DNA from: Brachyspira hyodysenteriae ATCC 27164 | Lineage (GTDB): Bacteria > Spirochaetota > Brachyspiria > Brachyspirales > Brachyspiraceae | NCBI RefSeq assembly: GCF_001676785.2 | Contig: NZ_CP015910.2 | Span: 1,426,001-1,490,000, forward strand | Reading direction: 5' to 3' | Length of the DNA: 64,000 nucleotides | Part shown: positions 49,537-58,988 of the stretch, in pieces | Layout: each line of letters opens with the position of its first letter | How positions within the stretch are numbered: position 1 is the stretch's first letter | Made by a program: the position numbers and the translations under genes | The notes under the pieces: generated by a model | Database searches by the model: none | The model's input: the letters and a program-made list of their open reading frames with translations, nothing else | What the model was told of the DNA's origin: nothing

Positions 49537-51699
49537 ATGTTTGATAGTGATGAATTTATTTCGATATTCTTAAGTGAAGCCAATGAAATTGTAGAAGGTC
49601 TTGAAAACGATCTTGTTTTGTTGGAAGATAATAAAAGTGATGAAGATCTTTTGAATAAAATATTTAGAAGTGCTCACACTCTTAAATCTTCAGCAGGTAC
49701 AGTTGGTTTTACAATTATGAGTGAGTTAAACCACGTCGCTGAAAACTTGCTAGAAAAAGTTAGAAGCGGTAAATTGGATGTTACTCCTCAAATGATTACA
49801 GTATTACTAGAATTCTTGGATACTGTAAAATTAATGCTGCAAAATATTGTAGATGGTAAAAGTGAAACTGAAGGTGTTACCAATATAGATTCACTAAAAG
49901 CTAAAATAAAAGCTATAGCTGATGGTAATGATGTAAGCACAGCTGCAGCTACACCAAAAGCATCTCCTGAACCTAAAAAAGAAGAACCTGCAAAAGAAGA
50001 AGCTAAAACTGAAGAAAAAAAAGAAGATACAAAAACTGAATTACCTGCTTCTTCAGGCGGTGAAAATTCATTCCATATCGAAATGGGATTTAAAGCTACT
50101 ATTTTTGATAATGGTATAGACCCTCTAATGTTCTTAAATGACCTTAGAGCTATAGGTACTATAAGCAACTTAAGAATAGAATGTAATAGCTTACCTACTA
50201 TCTTAAATCTTGAAGATCCTTATGTTTGTTATACTCAATTCTCTTTGGATTTTGAAACTAATGCTCCTGAAGAACAAGTTCAGAACATTTTCTTATTTGT
50301 AATAGATGATAATGATATTAATATTATAAATACAAAAGCTGATATAAAAGATGATGAGGAAGCAAATAAACCAGCAGAATCTAAAAAAGAAGAACCAGCA
50401 AAAGAAGAGGCTAAAGAAAATACAGCTGCCAAAACAGAAGAAAAACCGGCTGAAACATCTGCAGCTGCTAGTAAACCTGCAGCCGCTCCTAAAGCAGGTA
50501 CAAAAGTTCAGGCTCCTTCAACAGTAAGGGTTGATACAAGAAAATTAGATAGCTTAATGAACTTAATCGGAGAGCTTGTTATAGCTCAATCAAGAATAAT
50601 GCAGCTTACTCAAAGTTTGGATATAGATAATGGATTAAAAGAGGCTGTAAGTTCAATGGATAGAACTTCCAGACAAATACAAGAAGAAGTTATGAACATC
50701 CGAATGATGCCTATTGGTCCTATATTCACTCAGTTCCACAGATATGTTAGGGACTTGAACTTAGAATTAAATAAAGAAGTAAAATTAGTTCTTAAAGGTG
50801 AAACTACAGAGATAGATAAAAATATGTTAGAGCAGTTATCTGACCCTCTTAAACACATTATAAGAAACTCTATGGACCACGGTATAGAAAAAACAAAAGA
50901 AGAAAGAATAGCCAGAGGTAAACCTGAATATGGTACAATAACAATGTCTGCTGCTCACCAAGAAGGACATGTTGTTATAGAAGTATCAGATGATGGTAAT
51001 GGATTAAATAAAGAAAAAATCTTTAATAAAGCTGTTGAAAAAGGACTTCTTTCAAGAGACGGTAAATATTCTGATATAGAAATATACAGAACTATTTTCT
51101 CTCCTGGACTTTCAACTGCTGAAAAAATAACAGACATATCAGGAAGAGGTGTTGGTATGGATGTTGTTAGAGCTAATGTTGAAAAAATGAAAGGTAAAAT
51201 AGAAATTAAATCTACTGAGGGACAAGGCAGTACATTTATAATTAAACTTCCTTTAACATTGGCTATTATTGAAGGTATTACTTTTGCTTTAGGTAAGCAA
51301 ATATATATTATGCCTTTGATTTCTATTATAGAACAAATAAAAGTAAAAAATGAACAGGTAAAACCTTTTGAAGGCAAAGGTGAAATGATAAAAATAAGAG
51401 ATGAATATTTGCCTTTAATTAGATTGCATAAAGTATTTGAAATAGATACACAAGTTGATAATATAGATGATGGTATAGTTGTTGTTGTTGAAGCTGGATA
51501 TAGAAAATGTGCTATATTTGTTGATGAGCTTTTGGATCAGCAGCAAGTAGTTATTAAATCTTTAGATTCAGCATTCAGTAAACATGCAGGAATAGCCGGA
51601 GGTACTATACTTGGAGACGGAAGAATAGCCCTTATTATAGATATACAAGGACTAGTAAATATGTCTTTACAAGGAAAAATAAATAACGGCGTAAAATAA
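49537..51699 (+). CDS. cheA: Chemotaxis histidine kinase CheA
   Basis: The domains of this 720-residue kinase run in order: HPt with His47 (FRSAHTLKSSAGTVGF), a Lys/Glu/Pro/Ala linker (about 125-165), a second domain near 170-270 in the place of the CheY-binding P2 region, another Ala/Lys/Glu/Pro linker (about 275-325), dimerisation helices (RVDTRKLDSLMNLIGELVIAQSR), the ATPase domain (PLKHIIRNSMDHGIE, ISDDGNGL-like EVSDDGNGLNKEKIF, DISGRGVGMDVVRANVEKM) and a C-terminal CheW-like domain. It autophosphorylates under receptor control and passes phosphate to CheY and CheB. The central linkers are repetitive (KKEEPAKEEAK occurs in both), a likely source of length variation. The operon continues into cheW 11 bases on. 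Confidence 0.96.
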   Translation: MFDSDEFISIFLSEANEIVEGLENDLVLLEDNKSDEDLLNKIFRSAHTLKSSAGTVGFTIMSELNHVAENLLEKVRSGKLDVTPQMITVLLEFLDTVKLMLQNIVDGKSETEGVTNIDSLKAKIKAIADGNDVSTAAATPKASPEPKKEEPAKEEAKTEEKKEDTKTELPASSGGENSFHIEMGFKATIFDNGIDPLMFLNDLRAIGTISNLRIECNSLPTILNLEDPYVCYTQFSLDFETNAPEEQVQNIFLFVIDDNDINIINTKADIKDDEEANKPAESKKEEPAKEEAKENTAAKTEEKPAETSAAASKPAAAPKAGTKVQAPSTVRVDTRKLDSLMNLIGELVIAQSRIMQLTQSLDIDNGLKEAVSSMDRTSRQIQEEVMNIRMMPIGPIFTQFHRYVRDLNLELNKEVKLVLKGETTEIDKNMLEQLSDPLKHIIRNSMDHGIEKTKEERIARGKPEYGTITMSAAHQEGHVVIEVSDDGNGLNKEKIFNKAVEKGLLSRDGKYSDIEIYRTIFSPGLSTAEKITDISGRGVGMDVVRANVEKMKGKIEIKSTEGQGSTFIIKLPLTLAIIEGITFALGKQIYIMPLISIIEQIKVKNEQVKPFEGKGEMIKIRDEYLPLIRLHKVFEIDTQVDNIDDGIVVVVEAGYRKCAIFVDELLDQQQVVIKSLDSAFSKHAGIAGGTILGDGRIALIIDIQGLVNMSLQGKINNGVK

Positions 51700-51710
51700 A
51701 GGATTTTAAT

Positions 51711-52241
51711 ATGTTAGATAATCAAAAAATTAATGCAGCTAATATACCTCAGGTTGGAGGTACATCTTTAGAACATGATGAAAACATTTCTATTGAACCT
51801 AGTCAGCAATTTTTAGTGTTTAAAATTGACAATGAGGAGTATGCTCTTGATGTATTAAGCATTGAAGGTATTGTAGGTGTAACTAATATAACTCCTGTTC
51901 CTGGAAGTCCTAAATTTATGAGAGGACTTATGAATTTAAGAGGTAATATTCTTCATATAGTTGATATAAGAATAAGATTTGGCTTGGATAGAAGAGATGA
52001 TCATTCTATTGAAGACGATGTTATTATAGTTATATCTACTACTAATAGAAAATTTGGTATATTGGCAGATATGGTAAGTGATGTTATTACAGTTTATGAA
52101 AGCCAGATGACAGAAACTCCTATTGATAATATGAGAGGACTTCAAATTTCTAATGTTATTAGATTAGAAAATAAGATTATTATGGTTCTTCCTATAGAAG
52201 AAATAATAAAATCTAATGAACCAACAAATCAAACAGTATAA
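51711..52241 (+). CDS. cheW: Chemotaxis coupling protein CheW
   Basis: This 176-residue protein has the CheW SH3-like fold: FLVFKIDNEEYALDVLSIEGIVGVTNITPVPGSPKFMRGLMNLRGNILHIVDIRIRFGL, then IIVISTTNRKFGILADMVSDVITV. The key Arg of the NLRGxxxxxxDLR region is kept (NLRGNILHIVDIR). It has a 35-residue N-terminal extension compared with compact CheW proteins. It links receptors to CheA in the array. It lies between cheA and cheR with gaps of 11 and 18 bases, and AAGGA precedes ATG 51711. Confidence 0.95.
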   Translation: MLDNQKINAANIPQVGGTSLEHDENISIEPSQQFLVFKIDNEEYALDVLSIEGIVGVTNITPVPGSPKFMRGLMNLRGNILHIVDIRIRFGLDRRDDHSIEDDVIIVISTTNRKFGILADMVSDVITVYESQMTETPIDNMRGLQISNVIRLENKIIMVLPIEEIIKSNEPTNQTV

Positions 52242-52259
52242 TATCATTGAGGTATAAAA

Positions 52260-53111
52260 ATGGAAGATATGAATGAGCATATGCCGGCTCTGAGTGATGC
52301 TGAGTTTAATGAATTAGTTAAAATTATTTATGACAAAACTAGAATACAAATGACTAGTCATAAAAGAGCTTTAGTAACTTCTAGATTAAGTAAGAGACTA
52401 AGAGCTTTAAAAATGGATTCTTTCAGAGAGTATATAGATTTTGTCAAAAATGCTAAAGATGAAGAATTAACTAATTTTGTTAATGCCGTTACTACAAATA
52501 AAACTGACTTTTTTAGAGAAAATAAACATTTCGAGTATATGAAAAGTACATTTCTTCCAGATTGGGAAAAGAATTTTAAAGCTGGTAAAGTAAAAAATCT
52601 TAGAATATGGTCAGCAGCATGCTCAACAGGAGAAGAGCCCTACACTATACAAATGACTTTGCATGAATATTTTGGTGCTAATTATGATAAATATGATATA
52701 AAAGTTTTAGCTAGTGATATAGATACCAATGTATTAGCACATGGAAGAGCAGGCATCTATAAAGAAGAAGCTGTTGAACCTATACAAGATAATATACTTA
52801 GAAAATATTTTTTAAAAGGCACAGGTGATAAAGAAGGATTATTTAGAGTTAAAGATATATTAAAAAAGAATTTATTTTTTAGACAGTTAAATTTTAAAGA
52901 TGAAGATTTTGATATTCATACTCAATTCGATTTAATATTTTGCAGGAATGTTATTATTTATTTTGATAAAGAATTCCAAAAGGAATTATTTAATAAATTT
53001 CATAAATATTTGAAAGAAGACAGTTTAGTATTTATAGGACACTCAGAAACATTATTTGGTGTGTCTGATAAATTTAAATATGTAGCAAGCAATATTTATA
53101 AAAAGATTTAA
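52260..53111 (+). CDS. cheR: Chemoreceptor methyltransferase CheR
   Basis: It methylates glutamates of chemoreceptors with SAM, setting adaptation. The 283 residues have the N-terminal helical domain (FNELVKIIYDKTRIQMTSHKRALVTSRLSKRLR) and the SAM-binding domain with IWSAACSTGEEPYTIQMTL, VLASDIDTNVLAHGRAGIY, FDLIFCRNVIIYFDKE and FIGHSETLFG, all CheR signatures. There is no C-terminal TPR extension. GAGG lies 8 bases before ATG 52260. With cheB and cheD downstream it completes the adaptation set. Confidence 0.96.
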   Translation: MEDMNEHMPALSDAEFNELVKIIYDKTRIQMTSHKRALVTSRLSKRLRALKMDSFREYIDFVKNAKDEELTNFVNAVTTNKTDFFRENKHFEYMKSTFLPDWEKNFKAGKVKNLRIWSAACSTGEEPYTIQMTLHEYFGANYDKYDIKVLASDIDTNVLAHGRAGIYKEEAVEPIQDNILRKYFLKGTGDKEGLFRVKDILKKNLFFRQLNFKDEDFDIHTQFDLIFCRNVIIYFDKEFQKELFNKFHKYLKEDSLVFIGHSETLFGVSDKFKYVASNIYKKI

Positions 53112-53127
53112 CTAGGGGTGTGTAATA

Positions 53128-53721
53128 ATGATTGATTTTCCAGCAGCAGCCAATAGCAATTTTAAAAGAATCACAATATATATAGGTGGTTATTATGCTT
53201 CAAAAGAACCTGCTGTAATAAAAACAGTTCTAGGCAGTTGTATATCAGTATGCCTGTTTGAGAATAAATTAAAATTTGGAGGTATGAATCACTTTATGCT
53301 TCCTGAAATGAGAGAATGGGAAAATCCTGCTGAAGATTATAATAATACTAGATATGGTGTTTTTGCTATGGAGGTTCTTATAAACGAAATCATTAAATTA
53401 GGGGGAAAAAAGGAAAACCTTACAGCTAAAATATTTGGAGGCGGGCATGTACTTTCAGGTATGACTAGTAATATTCTTCAGGTACCTGATAAAAATATAC
53501 AGTTCGCTAAGAAATTTTTGGCAGATGAAAAAATACCTATAGTAAGTGAAGATATAGGCGGTTCTTGGCCTAGAAAAGTATTTTTCTTTAATACTGAGAA
53601 TAGAGTTCTTATGAAAAAATTAGAAGGTAAAACTAAAGAATTCTCAGCTGAACAAGAAATTAAATATTCTAAAAATTTACAGCATAAACTTGAAGAAAAA
53701 TCAGACATTACATTGTTTTAA
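53128..53721 (+). CDS. cheD: Chemoreceptor glutamine deamidase CheD
   Basis: CheD deamidates receptor glutamines to glutamates. The 197 residues contain the catalytic Cys and His region TVLGSCISVCLFENKLKFGGMNHFMLPEM and the later LTAKIFGGGHVLSGM, both characteristic. In Bacillus-type systems CheD also binds CheC; no cheC or cheX gene is in this window. The C-terminal 40 residues are Lys/Glu-rich and longer than usual. It lies 16 bases after cheR with a GGGGTG site, and 24 bases before cheB. Confidence 0.94.
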   Translation: MIDFPAAANSNFKRITIYIGGYYASKEPAVIKTVLGSCISVCLFENKLKFGGMNHFMLPEMREWENPAEDYNNTRYGVFAMEVLINEIIKLGGKKENLTAKIFGGGHVLSGMTSNILQVPDKNIQFAKKFLADEKIPIVSEDIGGSWPRKVFFFNTENRVLMKKLEGKTKEFSAEQEIKYSKNLQHKLEEKSDITLF

Positions 53722-53745
53722 TATATTAATAATTAAGGATTTTTT

Positions 53746-54882
53746 ATGGCTACAAAAATTAAAGTATTAGCTATTGACGATAGCGCATTAATAAGACAAT
53801 TACTTACTAAAATTGTAAATTCAGATCCTGCTTTGGAAATGGTGGGAACTGCTGCAAATCCAATTTTAGCTGAAAATAAGGTCAAAAATCTTAAGCCTGA
53901 CATTATTACTTTAGATATTGAAATGCCGGAAATGGATGGTATTACATATCTTAAAAAGCTTATGCTTAATAATCCTATTCCTGTAATAATGTTTAGCTCG
54001 CTTTTAGATAAACATAGAGAATTAGCTTTAGATGCTTTAAATATTGGAGCTTTTGATTATGTAATAAAACCTTCCGCAAACGTTAGAGATGGTGTAGAAG
54101 AATTAGCTACAGACTTAGTTGAAAAAATAAAGAATGCTTATGCAAACAGAGCTAAGTTTTATAGAAAACATGGTGTTAATGTTCCAACAGAACCTGCTGC
54201 TGCAGCTACAGAAAGAAGTTCTATTAGTTTAGAAGCACCAAAAACCGCTGGTTTTAAAGTTTATCAAAAAAATACTGCCGATATTATACTTCCTCTTACA
54301 CCTTCAAGAGAAACTCCTATGGATAAAATAATTCTTATAGGTTCATCAACAGGCGGTACAGAGGCTTTAATAGAATGTCTTAAAAATGTTACCCCTTCTG
54401 CTCCTCCTATAGTTATTGCTCAGCACATGCCTGAACACTTTACTACTTCATTTGCTAAAAGATTAAATAGTATTCTTAAAATCGATGTATTTGAATCTGA
54501 AGATGGTATGAGTATAGGAAGAGGACAAGCTGTACTAGCAAGAGGTGCTAAACATACTATGATTAAAGTTAGAGGCGGTAAGTATTATATAGAAGTAAGA
54601 GACGGAGAACCTGTTACAAGACATAAACCTTCTGTAGATGTACTTTTCAGAAGCGGTGCTGTATATGCTAAAAACAAAGCTATAGGTATAATACTTACAG
54701 GTATGGGTGATGATGGTGCTAATGGTATGAAAGAAATGAAAGATGCCGGTGCTTACAATATAGCTCAGAACGAAGAAACTTGTACTGTTTTTGGAATGCC
54801 TAGAGAAGCAATTGCAAGAGGCGGTGTTGATGAAGTTTTACCATTAGATAAAATACTTGCTGCTGCTCTAAAAAGAGTATAA
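53746..54882 (+). CDS. cheB: Chemoreceptor methylesterase CheB
   Basis: CheB removes receptor methyl groups when phosphorylated by CheA. The N-terminal receiver domain has Asp11-Asp12 and the phosphorylated Asp57 (IITLDIEMPEMDGITYL). After a linker the methylesterase domain has the catalytic Ser in LIGSSTGGTEAL, His in IVIAQHMPEHFTTSFAKRLN and Asp in LTGMGDDGANGM. The length, 378 residues, is normal. AAGGA lies 8 bases before ATG 53746. A nucleotidyltransferase-like gene follows after only 6 bases and is probably part of the same operon. Confidence 0.96.
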   Translation: MATKIKVLAIDDSALIRQLLTKIVNSDPALEMVGTAANPILAENKVKNLKPDIITLDIEMPEMDGITYLKKLMLNNPIPVIMFSSLLDKHRELALDALNIGAFDYVIKPSANVRDGVEELATDLVEKIKNAYANRAKFYRKHGVNVPTEPAAAATERSSISLEAPKTAGFKVYQKNTADIILPLTPSRETPMDKIILIGSSTGGTEALIECLKNVTPSAPPIVIAQHMPEHFTTSFAKRLNSILKIDVFESEDGMSIGRGQAVLARGAKHTMIKVRGGKYYIEVRDGEPVTRHKPSVDVLFRSGAVYAKNKAIGIILTGMGDDGANGMKEMKDAGAYNIAQNEETCTVFGMPREAIARGGVDEVLPLDKILAAALKRV

Positions 54883-54888
54883 ATAAAA

Positions 54889-55701
54889 ATGAACACAAAT
54901 ATAGATTTATATGAATATATAAATAAATGGGTAAGCGGTTCTACAGCTTACCCATATTATAAAATAGAAAAAAAAATTGATTTTATATCCAAGTTAATAT
55001 CATCTCATAAACAATTTAATAATATTTCTATTATTCCTACTGGTTCAAAAAGAAATAGGACTGATGTAACTTATATGGAATATCTTAATATATTTCTAAT
55101 ATTAGATAATAATGATGCATTAGATACTAGAAAATTTAAATCTTCTATCTTAGAATTAATAAAAAATAATGATTTATATTCAAATAAAGTTAATGTTACA
55201 TCATCATCTTTAATTCTAGAATATGAAAATGAAAAAATAGTATTGATACCTTCATTTAAAAACTTGGATAATAATGTTGAAGGTGCTTTAGTAACTGACT
55301 CTAATGGGAAAAATGAAATATTTTATCCTAAATTAGACAATAAAAATTTTGATAAGAAAGAACATGATTGCGGATCTAATTTTATCAATTTGGTAAAATT
55401 ATTTAAACATTTATTTTTAACTTTTTCTTCTGAAATTAAATATATTAATGAATTAACTCCTACTATAACAGAAGCTCTTATATGGAATTTACCAAATGAA
55501 TACTTTAATTTTAAAGATTATGATGATGCTATATTAAAATCTATTGAATATATTTATCAAAGAATAGCTAGTGATGATTATATGTCGCTTTCTGAAATTA
55601 ATGATATAAAAGTTTTATTTTCATCTAGAAATAATATTGATAGAAAAGAATTATTAAAAGCATTGTACAAATTAAAACAATTTATACATGAAAATATATA
55701 A
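54889..55701 (+). CDS. Nucleotidyltransferase-like protein, probable pseudoenzyme
   Basis: This 270-residue cytoplasmic protein resembles the polymerase-beta/CD-NTase type of nucleotidyltransferase: IIPTGSKRNRTDVTYMEYLNIFLIL aligns with the GS motif and the following strand, EKIVLIPSF with the third catalytic strand, and DCGSNFINLVKLFKHLF with the helix that starts the second domain. The GS and Thr of the motif remain, but both aspartates of the metal site appear as Tyr and Asn, and the third acid as Leu. It should not transfer nucleotides but could still bind one. It begins 6 bases after cheB with no ribosome site of its own, so coupling to the chemotaxis operon is likely. The family assignment is by motif only. 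Confidence 0.6.
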   Translation: MNTNIDLYEYINKWVSGSTAYPYYKIEKKIDFISKLISSHKQFNNISIIPTGSKRNRTDVTYMEYLNIFLILDNNDALDTRKFKSSILELIKNNDLYSNKVNVTSSSLILEYENEKIVLIPSFKNLDNNVEGALVTDSNGKNEIFYPKLDNKNFDKKEHDCGSNFINLVKLFKHLFLTFSSEIKYINELTPTITEALIWNLPNEYFNFKDYDDAILKSIEYIYQRIASDDYMSLSEINDIKVLFSSRNNIDRKELLKALYKLKQFIHENI

Positions 55702-55738
55702 AATTTTAATTTTTTTCTTATAACTTCTAATAGTAATA

Positions 55739-55766
55739 TTGAATTAATTTAAACTAATGATATAAT
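55739..55766 (+). promoter_or_regulatory. Promoter of glutamine synthetase
   Basis: TTGAAT (55739-55744), a 16-base spacer and a perfect TATAAT (55761-55766) lie 56 bases before the ATG at 55823. Confidence 0.6.
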
Positions 55767-55822
55767 AATTGCGTTTAATTATAATTTTTTTTATAATAAA
55801 TTTCTTAGGAGAAATATATAAA

Positions 55823-57910
55823 ATGAAAAAAATACCAGAAATTTTTGGTAGTATGGTTTTTAATGACAATGTTATGAAGGATAAACTTCCTAAAGACATT
55901 TATAAAAAACTTATAAAGACCATAAAAAATGGAGAGCGTTTAAATTTAGAAGTTGCCAATGTTGTAGCTCATGCTATGAAAGAATGGGCTATAGAAAAAG
56001 GTGCTACTCATTTCACTCATTGGTTTCAGCCTATGACAGGAATAACAGCTGAGAAACATACAAGCTTTATTACTCAAACCGATGACGGATCCATTCGTAT
56101 GGAGTTCACAGGTAAAGAATTAGTTCAGGGAGAACCTGATGCTTCTAGTTTTCCTTCAGGCGGACTAAGAGCTACTTTTGAAGCTAGAGGATATACTGCT
56201 TGGGATCCTACATCTTATGCATTTATAAAAGACGACACATTATGCATACCTAGTGCCTTTTGTTCATATAGCGGAGAATCTTTAGATAAGAAGACTCCCC
56301 TACTTCGCTCTATGGAAGTTATAGAAAAAGAAGCTAAAAGAATATTAAAGTTATTCGGACATAATGATGTTAATCGAGTATTCACTACAGTAGGTGCTGA
56401 ACAAGAATATTTTTTAATAGACAGAGATTTGTATTTACAAAGACCTGATTTAAGATATTGTAAAAGAACATTATTCGGTGCTTGTCCTCCTAAAGGTCAG
56501 GAATTAGAAGATCATTATTTCGGTGCTATTAAACCTAGAGTACTTGCATTTATGAAGGAACTCGATAATGAGCTTTGGAAGCTTGGAATAGTTGCTAAAA
56601 CTGAACATAATGAAGCTGCACCTGGACAATATGAATTAGCTCCTGAATTTACACTTACAAATATGGCAACAGATCAAAATCAGATTACTATGGAGCTTAT
56701 GAAAGTAATAGCTGAAAAACATAATTTAGCTTGTATACTTCATGAAAAACCTTTCACAGGAGTAAATGGAAGCGGAAAACATAATAACTGGTCTATTGCT
56801 ACAGATACAGGTATAAATCTATTAGATCCAGGAGACAATCCTTCTAAAAATAAAAGATTCTTATTATTCTTAATTGCTATAATAAAAGCTGTTGATGAAT
56901 ATCAGGATCTTTTAAGAATAACTACTGCAAGTGCTAGTAATGATCATAGACTTGGTGCTGCTGAAGCTCCTCCTGCTATCATATCTATATTTCTTGGAGA
57001 TGAGCTTACAGAAATACTTGAATATATGGAAAGCTCTAAAAAATATAAAGGAAAAGAAAGAGTTGAAATGGAAATGGGTGTTAATTCATTAGCAAGACTC
57101 ACTAAAGATACAACTGACAGAAACAGAACTTCTCCTTTAGCATTTACTGGAAATAAATTTGAATTTAGAATGGTTGGATCTAGTCTTTCAGTATCTGGTC
57201 CTAATATCATTTTGAATACTATAGTAGCTGAAGCATTATCACAGTTTGCTGATATTTTAGAAAAATCTTCAAATTTTGATAAAGATGTTGAAGAACTAAT
57301 AAGAGAAACTTTTAGAAAACATAAAAGAATAATATATAATGGAAACAATTATTCTAATGATTGGGTTAAAGAAGCTGAAAAAAGAGGCTTGTTTAATTTA
57401 AAAACAACTCCTGAAGCATTACCTCATTTCATATCTAAAAAGAATATTGAAGTATTAACAAAACATAAAGTTTTAACAGAAGCAGAAATACATTCAAGAT
57501 ATGAAATAAGTATGGAAGAGTATATTAAAGAAATTAATATAGAAGCTCTAACATTAATAGATATGGTACATAAGCAAATACTTCCATACTCAATGGAATA
57601 TGTAGGCGAGCTTGCAAATACAGCTGATAAAAAAAGAAATTTAAAATTAAAATTTGATGTTGAAAAAAAATTGATTAATAAACTCAATGATTTAATCAAA
57701 GATCTTGATTCTAAATTAGAAAAATTAGAAGGATACACTCTAGAATCTAAGAAAATTAATGATATAGCCAAATCAGCCAAATTCTCAAGAGATAAAATAT
57801 TCGCTTGTTTAGAAGATATGAGAGTTACAATAGATGAATTAGAAAGAACTGTATCAAAAAAATATTGGAAACTCCCAACTTACGGCGATATGTTATATAG
57901 TTTATCATAA
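55823..57910 (+). CDS. glnN: Type III glutamine synthetase
   Basis: It makes glutamine from glutamate, ammonia and ATP. The 695-residue length and N-terminus ([12 protein letters not shown]) fit GlnN (GSIII), not the 450-residue GlnA type. Characteristic stretches are [79 protein letters not shown] and [17 protein letters not shown], which hold the metal and glutamate sites, and [18 protein letters not shown] start at ATG 55823 because AGGAG precedes it; an upstream ATG at 55769 would add 18 hydrophobic residues unlike the family. It has its own promoter and terminator. Confidence 0.95.
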   Translation: MKKIPEIFGSMVFNDNVMKDKLPKDIYKKLIKTIKNGERLNLEVANVVAHAMKEWAIEKGATHFTHWFQPMTGITAEKHTSFITQTDDGSIRMEFTGKELVQGEPDASSFPSGGLRATFEARGYTAWDPTSYAFIKDDTLCIPSAFCSYSGESLDKKTPLLRSMEVIEKEAKRILKLFGHNDVNRVFTTVGAEQEYFLIDRDLYLQRPDLRYCKRTLFGACPPKGQELEDHYFGAIKPRVLAFMKELDNELWKLGIVAKTEHNEAAPGQYELAPEFTLTNMATDQNQITMELMKVIAEKHNLACILHEKPFTGVNGSGKHNNWSIATDTGINLLDPGDNPSKNKRFLLFLIAIIKAVDEYQDLLRITTASASNDHRLGAAEAPPAIISIFLGDELTEILEYMESSKKYKGKERVEMEMGVNSLARLTKDTTDRNRTSPLAFTGNKFEFRMVGSSLSVSGPNIILNTIVAEALSQFADILEKSSNFDKDVEELIRETFRKHKRIIYNGNNYSNDWVKEAEKRGLFNLKTTPEALPHFISKKNIEVLTKHKVLTEAEIHSRYEISMEEYIKEINIEALTLIDMVHKQILPYSMEYVGELANTADKKRNLKLKFDVEKKLINKLNDLIKDLDSKLEKLEGYTLESKKINDIAKSAKFSRDKIFACLEDMRVTIDELERTVSKKYWKLPTYGDMLYSLS

Positions 57911-57916
57911 ACTAAT

Positions 57917-57948
57917 AAAGGGCATAGATTATATAATTTATGCCCTTT
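57917..57948 (+). terminator. Terminator after glutamine synthetase
   Basis: AAAGGGCATA and TATGCCCTTT form a perfect 10-base-pair stem with a 12-base loop, followed by TATTTTTT. It lies between convergent genes and may serve both. Confidence 0.88.
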
Positions 57949-57959
57949 TATTTTTTACT

Positions 57960-58976
57960 TTATTCGTTCATAATAGATAATGAATTATTTAAATGATCTA
58001 TAAATTCTTTATTAAAATTCTTAGGAGATATTATCTTAAAAGAACCAAGCCAAGGACTTAAAAATATTCTAAGCTCTGTAAAAGATGAGAAATCAAAATT
58101 AATAATTATAGAACCATCATCTAATATTTTTTTTATCTTTTGATTGAATCCATAATCTCTATTTTTAAAATAGTGTGCAACATCTGAATTGAAATGAACT
58201 GTTGTTCTAGTTAATTTATTATCACTCCAGTATATACTTCTTTTCTTCTCTATCAATTTAATTAATTTTTCTCTATTATTAATTCTGTATTTATGTTCTT
58301 TATCATATTCTTCTTTTTCTCTATTATTATTAAATTTTAATTTCTGAATTATTTCAATATCAGATATATTGCTAATAGAATATGTTTTTATCTTTTTATA
58401 TTTATGATCATAAGCGACTAAATACCATATACCTTGAAAATAATAAATAAGATATGCTATAGCTTTAACTTTATAATTAATATTACCGCTTTGAATATAA
58501 TAATTAAAACTAATATCATTTAAATCTTTAACACAATAAAGCAATTTTTCTATATTTTCACTATTGCCTGATATATTATTTATTTCATTATTTGAAATTA
58601 TAATAACATCATAATATTCATGATCTACATTCTGCGGAAGTAATTTTGATATAGTTGAATGAGGTATGAGAGATAAATTTGAACTCACTTTTTTCATAAA
58701 TACAGAAAATAATATATCTACATTTTTTTTAAGATCATCATTATCAAAATTTAGTCCTCTTCTTAATTTTTTTAAATCTTCTTTTTTTACTATATATCTG
58801 TCATTTTCTAAAATTAAATCTATTTGTAAATATCTTTGTATTTCTTCTATATCTCTCTGCACAGTTCTCAAAGACATATTATTATGATGCATAAGCTTAT
58901 TTTTATCTACAAAGCCATCTAATAATAATGAAGTATATAATTGAAATAATCTCTCAAATTTTTTCTTATCAGGCAT
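57960..58976 (-). CDS. WYL-domain transcriptional regulator
   Basis: This 338-residue protein has an N-terminal helix-turn-helix (FERLFQLYTSLLLDGFVDKNKLMHHNNMSLRTVQRDIEEIQRYL), where the SLRTVQRDIEEI stretch is the recognition helix of the DeoR/WYL type. The middle has the WYL domain (KVKAIAYLIYYFQGIWYLVAYDHKYKKIKTYSISNISDIEII), and the C-terminal part is a WCX-like extension (LRIFLSPWLGSFKIISPKNF). WYL domains bind nucleotides or single-stranded nucleic acid and control diverse genes. It is 12 bases downstream of the membrane protein gene 58989-60116 on the same strand. The target is unknown. Confidence 0.9.
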   Translation of the reverse strand: MPDKKKFERLFQLYTSLLLDGFVDKNKLMHHNNMSLRTVQRDIEEIQRYLQIDLILENDRYIVKKEDLKKLRRGLNFDNDDLKKNVDILFSVFMKKVSSNLSLIPHSTISKLLPQNVDHEYYDVIIISNNEINNISGNSENIEKLLYCVKDLNDISFNYYIQSGNINYKVKAIAYLIYYFQGIWYLVAYDHKYKKIKTYSISNISDIEIIQKLKFNNNREKEEYDKEHKYRINNREKLIKLIEKKRSIYWSDNKLTRTTVHFNSDVAHYFKNRDYGFNQKIKKILDDGSIIINFDFSSFTELRIFLSPWLGSFKIISPKNFNKEFIDHLNNSLSIMNE

Positions 58977-58988
58977 ATAATATTCCTT

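Noticed and set aside
49788-51377. Minus-strand ORFs of 126 and 140 codons inside cheA
   Set aside because: Serine-rich antisense readings of the CheA frame, with no start context.
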